Source: Blasia pusilla
Taxonomy: Eukaryota; Marchantiophyta; Marchantiopsida; Blasiales
Direction: 5' to 3'
DNA length: 64,000 nucleotides
Assembly (NCBI GenBank): GCA_050084515.1
Contig: CM114271.1
Location: 58,528,001 to 58,592,000, forward strand
The position numbers and the translations under genes are program-made. Under the pieces are notes generated by a model. The model saw nothing but the letters and a program-made list of their open reading frames with translations. It did not search any database and was not told where the DNA came from. Shown in pieces: positions 1 to 12,311 of this stretch; position 1 is the first letter of the stretch, and each line of letters opens with the position of its first letter.

Positions 1-135
1 GTGATATGCAAAGTGAGGTGCAAGTAAAGGTCTTTCAAGAGAATGGCACTCACTCTTCTAAGTGCTCTAGGTCTGAAGCTAGATTATCTGCACATTGCTG
101 GAAGAGGAGCTGAAGGGCATACTATGGTTTTTCAG

Positions 136-3100
136 GTGCAGGACTTGCATTCCATCACACCAAGTCTTTTTTTGGAAGTCAGTGGGGGTGTCATACATTC
201 CCTCTCATACCAACAGGTAAAATTTGGTAATGGTGAAATCTTGCTCAGATAGGAGGTTTTTTAGAGAAGATGCCAAGAAAGGAAAGTGATCCCACCGACA
301 TTGTTGTTGTATCAAAATCATGCATGTGAATATGGCAGTGCAGAAGAACAAATTGCATGGTAAAAGAAAACTTTGAGGTGATCAGGAATTGTCAAATTTG
401 GGGCAATAATTGTAGATTTTAATCAGTTGTAGTTTTCTTTCTTGTTTTCATAACCTGCTCAGGCTCTAGAAAGAGTCTTGATTTGTGACTTCTTTTGTTG
501 GGATGAACAGGTGCTGAAGAATAGTTAGTTTGTAACGTTTCACATTTGACCTTTCATGTGCAGGCGCGGAATTTTCGGTTCACTTGTGGACTAGTTTATG
601 TTGCGGAACCTGGGTGAAAACTCTACACTTTTTTTATGGAATTGGTTCTGGTGCAGAGTTAAGAAGTGTCTATCTGCCCTATGATGGCAGCCCTGCCAGT
701 TACTCCTCTTTGGAACTGGAGTTAGTAAAACATTTGACAATGTTGCTTGTGTTTTGGCCTAAGACTCAGATGGCGGGATAAAGTTGAGATGTAAATTTGA
801 CATCCAGGCCTGAATTTACAACATTTGTGCTGTTTGGAGACTAAGCACTGATTGGTATGGCAGGTACATGCTGTCAAGGGCTGGTGTTCCAAAGCATGCA
901 ATCATCAAGAAGATGGCTGGGGAGGAGATATTGACACTGGAAAATTTCATCTCCATTTATGCAAAGTTGTCAAGAGGAGCTCGTGTTCCTTTAGAGTTTT
1001 TGAGTTATGCCGATAGACATAGAAGCAAGGTATACAGTTCTCCCTTTTCATGATTGTAATAGTTCGATACGCTCTGAAGCCTCTTGGCACTATCTATTTC
1101 TTTCTCCATGTCCATAGAACTGCTAAGGTTTTGGAAAATTTGTATTTTTGTTGTGGGATACATTGGTAATGGTAGGAAGTTAGTGACCACTGCATGCTTG
1201 TATATTCCTACCCAATCAGATGGATCTTATATTTGTAAGGAAATCAGGATCTGGGGATAGAACTATCATTTGATACTCACAAGCATTAGCAACTGATCTT
1301 GCATTAGAGCGGTTTGCTGGTATGAGAATTTATGTTGAACAGGTAACTGCTTTGAATGAATCTCATGTGGTTCAGAAATTCTTAGCTGTGGATGTAGTCA
1401 GGGCTCAGAGTAAAAAAAAATGCAGATGTGGGTGTCCTTGAGAATCATTTGTATGCATGGTAGGAAGTTATGGTTACATGTTACTATGCTGGTTTATGCT
1501 TCTGTTGTAGGATGCAATTTGATTTTCAAAAGATACTGATGATTCTACATGTTGCTTGTGAACTTTGGCAAGCTGGGCCGGTCTGCAGTCTGTGCTTGTG
1601 ACTATCGATAGGCATGAATGGTATGCACCTCCACTCATATATACTAGACATGACACCACCGGCTTATGGCATTCTAAGCCGGCCATTTGCACCTCCTCAG
1701 TTATAGTGCCTTCTCCAAACATACCCCTTGATGCAACATATGATGAGAAAACTGGAGCTGTTGAGCCCACATCTTCTCTGGTTGGGGAAGCTGATTCGGT
1801 AGATGCCGCTTTGTCTCGGACTACAAATGTGGGAAGAGAGTCTGGAGGTGCAAGCCCAAGTTTGCAAGGTGGAGAGACGACAGGTTCTACCACCCAGGAT
1901 ATTCAGTCAACTGATGCTGATGTTGGCAGAGGCGAATCAAAAAGACGCCGGGTGCAAGAACTTGTAGGGGATGATGGTGCTGTGACTCCGGACAATTCAA
2001 CAGGAAGGTTAGAAGTCACAACTCTCCCAGGTAGGGGAAATGTGGAAGGCTCAGAAGTTACTGAGGAGAAGGGAGGAACACTTGGAGCTAGTGCCTCAAT
2101 GGCTGAGCATGTCATCGAACCAACTCTTGTTATGATAGAGGTTTGCAACCTTGTCTATGATATTAATCTGTATTATTGTGAAACTTGTCTGATTTGTAGA
2201 AAAGTCTCAGTGAGCTGAATATTACAGTGCAACCAGCGTTCAAATTCTGTCAAGCCCCTGTTGTGGATTTTGTTAAATTTCAGGTCTGAAAACCATGATA
2301 TTTGGTGCAGGTGCATATTCCTCCTTCTGCTATGTTGGATGGAGTGCATTCTCAACATTTTTTTGGCACGGGAGTCATTGTTCATCACTCTGAAAAGTTG
2401 GGGTTGGTAGTGGTGGACAAAAACACAGTGGCCATCTCAGTCTCGGATGTTATGCTAGCTTTTGCAGCATATCCCATGGAAATTCCAGCAGAGGTGATTA
2501 CTCTGAAGGCCTTCCTTAGCTCCAAACTCTTGAATGGGCATGACATTTAATTCTAAAATTGTGCATTTTTCTGATACCTTTACATGACCGTAGTGATTTA
2601 GTCGACTCAACCTTTTGCAGGTGGTTTTTCTACACCCTGTGCACAATTTTGCCCTTGTTGCATATGATCCTTCTGCGCTTGGTCCAGCAGGAGCTGCGGC
2701 AGTGAAGGCAGCAGTATTACTTCCAGGTTACCTTACTGTCCACTTTCCTCTTGCTATCCATTGTATTTCCTCTTATGGAATTGCTGTTCTGAGGGTGGCA
2801 AGATGGCATTGGAGTGGCAAGAATGTTTGGAGGTCAATGCCTTCCTGCCTGGTGTAGAACTTTCCTGTGTTCTGTGTGGCCTTCTATTGCAGCCTTTTAG
2901 CAAGTCAGTTCAAAGCTTCATGTCTTGACTATCCTGCCTTTATCTCTTGTGACATCAAAATGAGGAAGTTTGTGAGCATCATAATGACTTTCACAGCTTT
3001 ACTGTCATTCTTGATCGTTTTATTCTGGCATTTGACTTGAAGTTTGGTTACAAATATATGTACTTCTTTGTTAACGAAGAAAATTAAGAGTAGGGATTAT

Positions 3101-6100
3101 GGAAATCATACTTCTCCTGGCAAGAAATATTTATGTATTCTGGGTATAAGTAATTGTAAGGCTGTCCTCAAGCTTTACTTCATCTCAAGTGTGTTCTTAA
3201 CATGAGGCACATACAGTCTTCTAGATCTTTAATTTGAAGCCTTCTGAGAAGTGTTTTAGTTCTTGCTTCAATGCTTACCTGCTTGATTTTAAGCAATCCA
3301 ATTGTGTACGTAGGACTGTGTAGGCTTAATTTGATTGTCTTGTATACAACTATACAGAAGTTTCTCTGGGAACAAGTTGTGGGTCAGACACCTTAGCAGA
3401 ACTCGACTGAACCTTTGATTGTTGCTGACCATAGATAAGATATTGTCTGGTTCACAGAGCCACCATTGCGGAGAGGAGATTCAGTCTATCTGGTTGGATT
3501 GAGTCGAAGTCTGCAAGCCACATCAAGAAAATCGGTTGTTACAAATCCAGGCGCTGCTCTAAACGTGGGTGCTGCTGATTGCCCGCGATATCGGGCCATG
3601 AATATGGAGGTGATTGAACTTGACACAGGTGAGGAAACGTGGATGTAGTATGATCTCAGCTACATATTGTCACTAAGGCCTGTCTGAGGCCTGATACATC
3701 CTGCTTTGTGATGAATGTAAAATGATGTCCAAGAAAGCTCCTCCAGAGCATAGTCGCCATAAGCCAGTCCAAGAGGGGCGATGTCAGGTTAGAGAGTATT
3801 CTCCTCCTTCAAAGTTCACTTGGGCCTCTAAAACAGGGCCATGTGAAGGATATCTGGTCAGCACATCAATGGTGCATCCAAGTGTCTGAGGGGAGGTGAC
3901 AAATGGAAAGGTTTTACTTATATTCATTCATTCATCAGTATCCTGGGTTGCAAAAACTAGAATGGAAGTAATTATTAATGTTACTTGAGATGAATCGTTT
4001 TGATGGTAGCACTTGGACAACATGGCTATTGCAGTAGTTGTGAAACATGTGATGACAGTCTCGTTTATTCTCTTATGTGAAATTCCTATGCAGATTTTGG
4101 GCACACTTTCTCAGGTGTACTTGCTGATGAGCTTGGAAGGGTGCAAGCATTGTGGGGAAGCTTTTCCACTCAGGTATTTATCCAGTGGGTTTCAAAGATC
4201 TGTGTCCAGTGGAGTGGTTGAGGGTTGGTAATTGGTTCCCTGAGGGTAATGTGCGTGGTCCAATCTCTCTTCTCTCAATCATTATGCCATTGTGAATTCC
4301 ATCTGTGTTTCCTTCTTAGACAATATGCTTAGACTCAAATGCAGTTAGAAGAAAACTTCATCCCCGACTAGGCGTCTGATCGTCAATGCCATGATATATC
4401 AGGTGAGAAGTGCAGCTTCGAAGCGTAGGAAGTCATCGGTACTCTTCTCTCTCAATTCCTTTTTCTCTGGGCCGCTGTGCTAGCCTTTTCACTCCCATGG
4501 TTTGCCATTCCTTATTCTCGATCAAGGCAGGCTTAGTTGACAAGAGAACATCCATATTTATGTTTTCTTTGGTCTCTTCCTGTCTCCTCTCAAGCTGTTC
4601 TGGGGTTGATTTGGCTTGTGGATTGGCCACTGGAATTGCTTCTTATTACAAACAAATACCTATGTTATGACAGGAGAACAATATAAGTATATACAAGCTT
4701 TGGCCTTGGTGAAGTGAAGACTTGAATAGGATATGATGACAAATTACGAAGTCATTTCCAAGGCATAATCAGTACTCTTCTTTGTGACTTCTTGGACTGT
4801 TGAGAATTCTGGATTGAGAGATGAAGGAAATGGTCTTAACTGTAATGGTGGACAAGATGGACAGAATTAATCAGGAATAAAAGCTATTCTCGGATCCCTC
4901 TTTCAACTGAACACATTTACCTCTGGTAGCTATAGCCTTTCAAACTCTTATTGTTTGCTAGGCAGTTGGGTTCAGTAAATGAGAATTCAGTGTTCTCTCT
5001 GCTGCTCTTCCCATCTGTCGTAAGACTCATTATTTAGTAGAGTCACTGAACTGGAAAACCTTTAAAGTTGGTTCCTCGCTTAGGATCTATCCAGAGATGA
5101 GGTGGATGATTGTGAAATATCCTGTATGGCACTTGGCTCAGTAGATTAGCAGTGATTGAAAATTCACAATTATTTACTCTTGTGTTGTAAGGATGATAAG
5201 AATGTATTTTGTTTCCTCAAATCTTTCTTTCAAGATAGGTCTGAGAAGTGCTGTGATATCTGCTCTCAAAGTCTTACACACGTTTATGCAATTTTTTTTC
5301 TACACTTTGAAAGTGTTTTAATCTCTGCTATATCAGTTAGTTTGGGGGCCTGGTTTCTTTCTGGACTTGTGCTGCTCTCGTATTTGTCTTGCTGAGTTAC
5401 ATGTGTTCTATTGTATGGCCCTGATCTTCCTAGTGGTTCTTAACATTGATAAATATTACAGTGGTTTTTCATTCCTGGAAATTTTAGAGTCTTTTCTTTC
5501 TTCCCGTGTATCAGAGTGTGAAGACCTTTGGGTTCTTGTTGTGGTGATTGTGCCATAACATTTAAACATGTATATGTATTTGTTCATTGTAGAGTGAATT
5601 TTGTTATGTTTGGGTTGGTGGGGTTTGCTTATTGTAACTTGCTGGAATATCTTACATCTATTGTTTTCTGTAATTTATTCCTTTCCGAGTGTTGTTCCAA
5701 TTCATATCATCTCAATATTCATGCTAGTTCGGGATCAAAGTTGGAATAAATGTGTACTTCTGTTTATACTTCTGGTGCTTGTGCCATAACATTTAAACAT
5801 ATATCTATTGGGTCATTGTAGAGTGAATTTTGTTTTGGTTGGTTGGGTTTGGTTTTAAGAACTTACTGGAATATTTAACATCTCTTGTGTTCTATAATTT
5901 GTTCCTTTCTGAGTGCTTATTTAAGGTAGATGTTGGTCCGATTCATATCATCTCAACATCCGTGGTAGTTTTGGATCAAAGTTGGAATAAATGTATGCTT
6001 CTGTTTATCCTCCTTTCTATTGGTATTCAACCAACTTGGAGTGGGGATTAGTATTGGATCTGTCCTGAAGGCATATAGACTAAATGGATAGTGGACGATC

Positions 6101-8597
6101 AATAAAGCTGTGCTACAGAATCAGAGGATGGGGCTTGTAGGAGGTCCTCACCCAAACTTGTATATAAAGCAGTATAAAACTGTAGGAACCTGCAGTTGGT
6201 TGCTCATATCCATGAATACTATCATATCCTCTGCAGAAACTTGGGAAGTTCTGGGTCTCTTCTGCTCATGATGCTAATTTGGGGCTGCATAAACGAATCC
6301 ATACCTTAAAACAATAATTTCCAAGCGTCCCCTCAGGGCATTAGATTTGGCTGGTACTTTTCAATCGTCGAATCCACTTTCAAGCTTGTCGTGTTACCTA
6401 TGTAATGAAACAAGACCACTGTAGAGTTGTAGGCTGAAGAATAAGAGGACATCAAGAAGTCAAGATCTGGTAGAATGATGAGTCATATGCTGTACAAGGA
6501 TATCTTCATGCCTGGAGTCAAAGTCTTGGCTTCATTCTAATGTCTGATGTACTGCTGTCTCACATGTACTCGGTGCCCCAATAGGAAGTCTAGCTCTTGT
6601 GCACTAATGACACTGTTAATTGTCTCTTCAGGTGAAGTATGGTGACAGCTCGCCAGAGGATCACCAATTTGTTCGGGGAATACCTGTTTACCCCATCAGT
6701 GAAGTTGTGGAGAAGATAATCTCTGGGTGCAAGGGTGGGCCGTCTCTACTCTTGAATGGTATTAAGAGACCAATGCCTTTGATTCGAATATTGGAAGTTG
6801 AATTGTATCCCACTCTGCTCTCAAAGGCCCGCAGCTATGGTCTCAGTGATAAGTGGGTTCAGGTATGCTAAAAACACCTATGCTTTTAATTTTGGTCTCT
6901 GCTTCATTCTGATATCAATTGAGGAATTCCTTATGTAATGAATGTCGATAGTGAAAGGTGTCTAAGCAAATCTTTACAGGAATTTCCCAACACAAGTGAA
7001 GCAGGGCCTTTGAGCGCAAAGTTAGATTGAGTAAACACATGTCAGGTCATTTGGAATAGAAAGTGGAATGAAACTTACTATTCTCCTGGCTAGAATCTTG
7101 GAAAGTATGTTTTGGACTTGTAAGGAAAATCTAGTTTAACATTCAACTTTTGGTTAGAGTGTTCTGCAAACTGCAATGATTCTACCATCTATGTAGAGCT
7201 GAGCGAGAGGAGATTTTTCTGTGGTTTGTCCCTAAGCCCCCAGATGTATTTTGGTCACTTTGTAACGAGACCTCCTGTGGAAAGCGGTGCTTATCTTTGT
7301 TGTGTGTAAAATGTTATTACTTGGCAGGCCTTAGCAAAGAAAGATCCTATCAGAAGACAAGTACTTCGTGTTAAGGGCTGCCTGGCTGGTTCAAAGGCAG
7401 AAGGAATACTAGAGCAAGGTGACATGTTGCTTGCAATCAGTGGTGAGCCTGTAACATGTTTTCGTGATGTTGAGAATGCCTGTCAACTTGCCGATACGTG
7501 CCAGGAGGAGGTCGGGCCAGCTCTGAAGGTTACTGTGTTTCGCCAGGTGATTCATCTCTTCTCTTTGAATAATCTCCCTGGAGTGTCTGGCATCATCAGG
7601 CCTAAACACTAACTACCTGATTTACTGCAGGGGGTTGAACTGGAGCTCTCTGTTGAGACAGATGTGCATGATGGGTTTGGCACAACCAGGATGGTGAACT
7701 GGGCTGGATGTGTGATTCAGGATCCACATCCAGCCGTTCGGGCTCTTGGCTTTTTACCTGAAGAGGGTCATGGAGTTTATGTCGCAAGGTATATCACATC
7801 ACCGTTGATAGTCACGTTATGGCAACCTTCTATTGGTTTTCCAAGAGGGTTTATTAAAATGCTTTGGAGTTGTTCTTGTGAATTCTTTTGCAGATGGTGT
7901 CATGGAAGTCCCGTGCATAGGTATGGTCTATATGCGCTGCAATGGATTGTGGAAGTGAATGGAAGGCCAACTCCAGACTTGCAGACTTTTATAGATGTGA
8001 CTCAGGTAGTCCTCATCTTTTGTCTTTATCCGGGAAACTTATTTATACTGTCCCTACAGAGACGAGGTTTAAAAAATGACCATGATTGGCCTGTGTAATA
8101 ACATTCCGAGATTTAAATAAGAAGTGAATGAGATTCATGATGGAGGACTGCATGATATTTGTTACAAGTTAACAGATGGCAATGAATTAATGAACTGTCA
8201 TGTTGTCCATGGTAACCCAAGAGGGTCATCAGAAAGCATTGTCTTTTAGTGGCTGAGCATGGAGACATGACCGTGGTCAGAGTAGTTCTGATATAATTTA
8301 CCTTGTTCTTGTTTAAGAGATGGATTTGTGATGGTGAATTCACATTTTAGTTCATTTAGATCTGTGGTACTATTACATACAATATCACCTCCTGAATTTC
8401 AAAGCAATATGTCTACTGTGGGTTCATAGGATTCCGATCACGGGGCTTTTGTTCGTGTCAAGACAGTACACCTCACTGGCAAGCCTCGGGTATTGACGCT
8501 GAAGCAAGACCTGCACTACTGGCCAACATGGGAGCTCCGTCTGGATTTTGATACTGCCACCTGGCAACGCAGAACAATCAAATCCAATACAAAGTAA
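136..8597 (+). CDS. DEG7: DEG7-type Do-like serine protease, C-terminal part (5' end outside window)
   Basis: Thirteen exons read through as 758 residues plus TAA: 136-216, 564-613, 864-1029, 1589-2140, 2311-2493, 2621-2726, 3458-3628, 4094-4173, 6632-6862, 7328-7546, 7631-7788, 7894-8005, 8430-8597. All introns are GT..AG and every phase is consistent. The protein matches plant DEG7 along its length, for example VQDLHSITP, GVHSQHFFGTG, NMEVIELDTDFG, RGIPVYPISEVVEKII and LKQDLHYWPTWELR. DEG7 carries one active and one degenerate trypsin-like domain plus several PDZ modules. The active protease domain lies upstream of the window. Seen here are a PDZ-like module (residues about 43-95), an acidic linker (about 135-270), the degenerate protease domain (about 284-463, without a catalytic His-Asp-Ser set; the GNSGG serine loop reads DFGHTFSG), and PDZ-like modules near 560-610 and 650-705. 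In Arabidopsis DEG7 is linked to photosystem II repair. An AATAAA lies at 8721. The first exon's acceptor (136) is inferred. Confidence 0.95.
4174..6631 (+). other. Unusually long DEG7 intron (2.46 kb)
   Basis: This intron is several times longer than its neighbours. It starts GTATTT after FSTQ and ends at TCTTCAG before VKYGDSSPED. It holds no open frame resembling a protein. Its one structural feature is the 231-bp tandem duplication at 5550-6015. Confidence 0.9.
5550..6015 (+). repeat. Imperfect 231-bp tandem duplication inside DEG7 intron
   Basis: Copy 1 is 5550-5780 and copy 2 about 5781-6015. Both start GTGCCATAACATTTAAACAT and share TCATTGTAGAGTGAATTTTG, ATTCATATCATCTCAA and ATCAAAGTTGGAATAAATGT at the same spacing. 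Copy 2 has a short insertion near 5925 and many substitutions, so the duplication is old. Confidence 0.9.
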
Positions 8598-10721
8598 GGC
8601 TTCAGGTGTTACGGACGTTTTTTCCTGACACCTTGTCCACAGTCTCTATGTTACAGTATTTGATGTTGTATGCATATTTTTTTTAGGTGAATCTTATTGA
8701 TTTTTGGTACGGAGGTGGAAAATAAACAGGATGACAACGTCAGGAACATCCCAAGCTAAAGAGAAATAGATTAGTCTCTAGTAAATGTAATGCTACACTT
8801 TCAATTATTGATTAACATACCCAATTCTTTGATGATGCACACAAGATTTTTTCTTGTCATGCATATTACAGTAATTAACATTTCTGCCTGAAGGAAACAA
8901 TGTGGTTGTGACCACTCTGCTGACCTGAGCCCAACGCTGATGTTTAGTGCGATGTGGAAAAATTGAATGGGTGACTAAGACTAACAGTGAGTGGGGTTTG
9001 ATCATTATGAACTGCTTGGTCCTTCTGTATAATAAGATCCGTGTGAATACTGCCAGAAAGCTTATCCAGGGATTTGTCAGTCTACTTTGTGAGAGCCCAA
9101 GAGGATGTGTGAGAGTAGCTTCATTTGTATCATTTGCTTTGCATAGAATATGCAAGTATTACCTTGAGTGACAAAAGCCATTTAAATAGGGGTTAGAGAT
9201 TCTTTGAGGTTGTGTCGACGACCAGGACATTTTCCAACCAGAAATTTCATATATGGGTATATTATTGCACGGATTTGTATATTTTGGAGAGGAAGTCGGT
9301 CAAGATTTTTGGTGTGTTTTTATCGAGATTGGTCTTTGCTTATGCTTACTCCCTGTTTTTCTTTCAAGAGTGTTCAGTCTGCAAAATCCTTCTCTGGGAT
9401 GGGAACAGAACAGCTCGCAGCTGAATAGCGAAATTGGAAACAACGGTGAAGGTGGGCTACCCACTTCTACGTGAGCTCGTCTTGGAGATTTCGTTGGCTA
9501 GCATCACTTGCAAGCAGTATAAGTAGAACCAGAATTTTATGAAGTATTGCAAAACGGCAGTTGGTTTTCAGATGATGTGCTTCGCACGAAATTTGTTTCT
9601 TGAGAATTGATACTTTCATACATGTAAATTTCTCGTGAGAAAGTACTGATTGATCCAGGGTTTCAATGTAATTGTTATTTTTATCTGTGGAAACGTGGAA
9701 GCGTGATCCCCAGATGTGAAATCGCTTTGGTCGTCAATACTCGCACCTACTTGGTTACAACTGCATGCTTTTTCCCGGGCAACAAACCCATTACGAAAGC
9801 CACCAAATGATTTTTTGGGGGTGTTTTCAGCAAACTTGCTCTGTTGGTCGGATCAAAATGTCGCTTTGCGGATGCTGCAGTTGGCTTACTGCGGAAATCA
9901 CTTTCTTATCGTAAATGGTAGACAGTCCGCACTGTCCTTGTAGGAGTCTCTGTTTCTTTGGCCGTCGTAAGTCTTCCATTGGAATCGGAGACCGCAGTAT
10001 CTCAGAAGTGGTCTGATAGGAATCGACGCTCATCCGGAGGTGGCAGCATTTGAAGATAACAATTGGGAGGGGCGATGATGTCTATTATTGGTCCAAAACC
10101 GACGAATAATTTTGGGGTGGTGTGTCGTTTCCATCACTCCGCGGGCGGACTATGACTCCTGCAGGTTGCCTCCTCCCTTTTATCCTAGCTCCTTTGTGTG
10201 GCATCTCAACGGTTGATGGGGTCCGCGCTCAACCATTGGGAATTTCACCTGCATCATCAGAATGAGGAGACACGTTTTCGGATCGTTGACGTTAACTTTC
10301 GTCGTGGAATACTCCTAAACCCGAAGATTTACGATCGGTCAGGTGCGGAGAATAATTGACATTGCCCATGCTTGACATCCAATTGCGTCTTACGTAAGAC
10401 TTCCAGGCTGTCAGGTCTCTACACACAAGAAGAGTGATGCACGTTTTCACTTTAGGCAGTTCATGCTTGACCTTATTTCCGTCAAACACATCGCCCGCCT
10501 AAAGCTGTGTGAGTTGTCAGGTTCCCATAAACAATGGCTAAAACCTAAATTTCCGTTGTCAATGCTGCGTCCTCAGATAAGGGACGTATGTTATGTGTGC
10601 CCTAATTCGAAGCTGTTGCAATTAATGGCAGAAAGACATCTACTCAGTCCCATCAAGCAACGCCCCACACTCCTGAAGTTGCCGGCGACGATGGCGCACA
10701 GTATAGTAATGCGTGAGGATC
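8598..10721. other. Intergenic, DEG7 3' side
   Basis: It contains the likely DEG7 3' UTR (AATAAA at 8721-8726). Three plus-strand frames overlap at 9204-9474, but none has protein-like composition. No gene or repeat is recognised. Confidence 0.6.
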
Positions 10722-10936
10722 CAAGATTCTCGAAGCTCTCCCGAGCCCCTGCAGCGTTCGAGTTATGCTGAGCTGACGATGACGTACAGTATCGGTCCAT
10801 ATAAGCGCTGGTGTTTCCCGAGGAGGGAGTAAAAGCTAGCACCAGTCGGAGCCTTTTTCTGTGGGAGGTGTTTTCAGGAGCTATTTTTATCATCTGACAA
10901 TATATAAGTGAGACGAGATACCAAACTAAAAGGAGG

Positions 10937-10968
10937 GGAAAATCGTGGGGGTAATTCCACGATTTTCC
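10937..10968. repeat. Perfect inverted repeat, 12-bp arms, 8-nt loop (copy 1)
   Basis: Arms GGAAAATCGTGG (10937-10948) and CCACGATTTTCC (10957-10968) flank GGGTAATT. Confidence 0.9.
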
Positions 10969-11732
10969 TGCAAGCGTAAATCCTGTTTTATACGCGATAA
11001 CAAACGAACTCTAAATTTTCCGTCCTGTCGATTATACGGGATGTGAAATAAGGTGCACACTTTGGACATATCTCCCTCACAAGTTTAGAGTGAGCCCAGC
11101 CCGTCCGTCCATCAGGGGTAATCTTTCAGAAGCGTTGAAATAAATCTCGCCAATGCAGACTCTCCCTCCTTCCGTCTTCTGCCAGAAGATCCCTCACACT
11201 GCTCGCTGCTAGAATACCCTCCACAGTGCTTTTTTATTTGCTACAACTTTTCAGTTTCAGATCCGAGCCTACGCCGGAACCCCATCAGTTGTCCTCGTGC
11301 GTGAAGGTATATACTACGATGCCGCACTCTGGAGAGATAAGTGGCGAGACGGACCAGAGGTTGCCAAAGGAAGAGACGATGCACCTATACGAGAAGATTT
11401 CCTCAATTCGATTCGCTAGAAGATACTTCTGTCTACTAATCTGTGCTCGGTAAAGAGCGAAGAAAAGCAGGCTCCAGTCAATCGATAATGAGCGTGTTCT
11501 TTACAGTAGACATCTTACAAGATTCTCGAAGCTCTCCCGAGCCCCTGCAGCGTTCGAGTTATGCTGAGCTGACGATGACGTACAGTATCGGTCCATATAA
11601 GCGCTGATGTTTCCCGAGGAGGGAGTAAAAGCTAGCACCAGTCGGAGCCTTTTTCTGTGGGAGGTATTTTCAGGAGCTATTTTTATCATCTGACAATATA
11701 TAAGTGAGACGAGATACCAAACTAAAAGGAGG

Positions 11733-11764
11733 GGAAAATCGTGGGGGTAATTCCACGATTTTCC
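11733..11764. repeat. Perfect inverted repeat, 12-bp arms (copy 2)
   Basis: The same foldback as at 10937, carried by the second copy of the 796-bp duplication and unchanged. Confidence 0.9.
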
Positions 11765-12311
11765 TGCAAGCGTAAATCCTGTTTTATACGCGATAACAAA
11801 CGAACTCTAAATTTTCCGTCCTGTCGATTATACGGGATGTGAAATAAGGTGCACACTTTGGACATATCTCCCTCACAAGTTTAGAGTGAGCCCAGCCCGT
11901 CCGTCCATCAGGGGTAATCTTTCAGAAGCGTTGAAATAAATCTCGCCAATGCAGACTCTCCCTCCTTCCGTCTTCTGCCAGAAGATCCCTCACACTGCTC
12001 GCTGCTAGAATACCCTCCACAGTGCTTTTTATTTGCTACAACTTTTCAGTTTCAGATCCGAGCCTACGCCGTAACCCCATCAGTTGTCCTCGTGCGTGAA
12101 GGTATATACTACGATGCCGCACTCTGGAGAGATAAGTGGCGAGACGGACCAGAGGTTGCCAAAGGAAGAGACGATGCACCTATACGAGAAGATTTCCTCA
12201 ATTCGATTCGCTAGAAGATACTTCTGTCTACTAATCTGTGCTCGGTAAAGAGCGAAGAAAAGCAGGCTCCAGTCAGTCGATAATGAGCGTGTTCTTTACA
12301 GTAGACATCTT

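Larger units (their letters stand above)
10722..12311 (+). repeat. Near-identical tandem duplication, unit 796 bp
   Basis: Copy 1 is 10722-11517 and copy 2 is 11518 to about 12311, in direct orientation with no spacer. Both begin CAAGATTCTCGAAGCTCTCC and end near GTTCTTTACAGTAGACATCT. By eye about five differences are visible: GCTGGTG/GCTGATG, GAGGTGTT/GAGGTATT, one T fewer in a T run, GCCGGAAC/GCCGTAAC and TCAATCG/TCAGTCG. The unit has no convincing gene. Each copy holds a 12-bp perfect foldback. Confidence 0.95.

Noticed and set aside
9204-9474. Three overlapping plus-strand frames after DEG7
   Set aside because: They cover the same DNA in all three frames with no conserved motif; probably downstream non-coding sequence.
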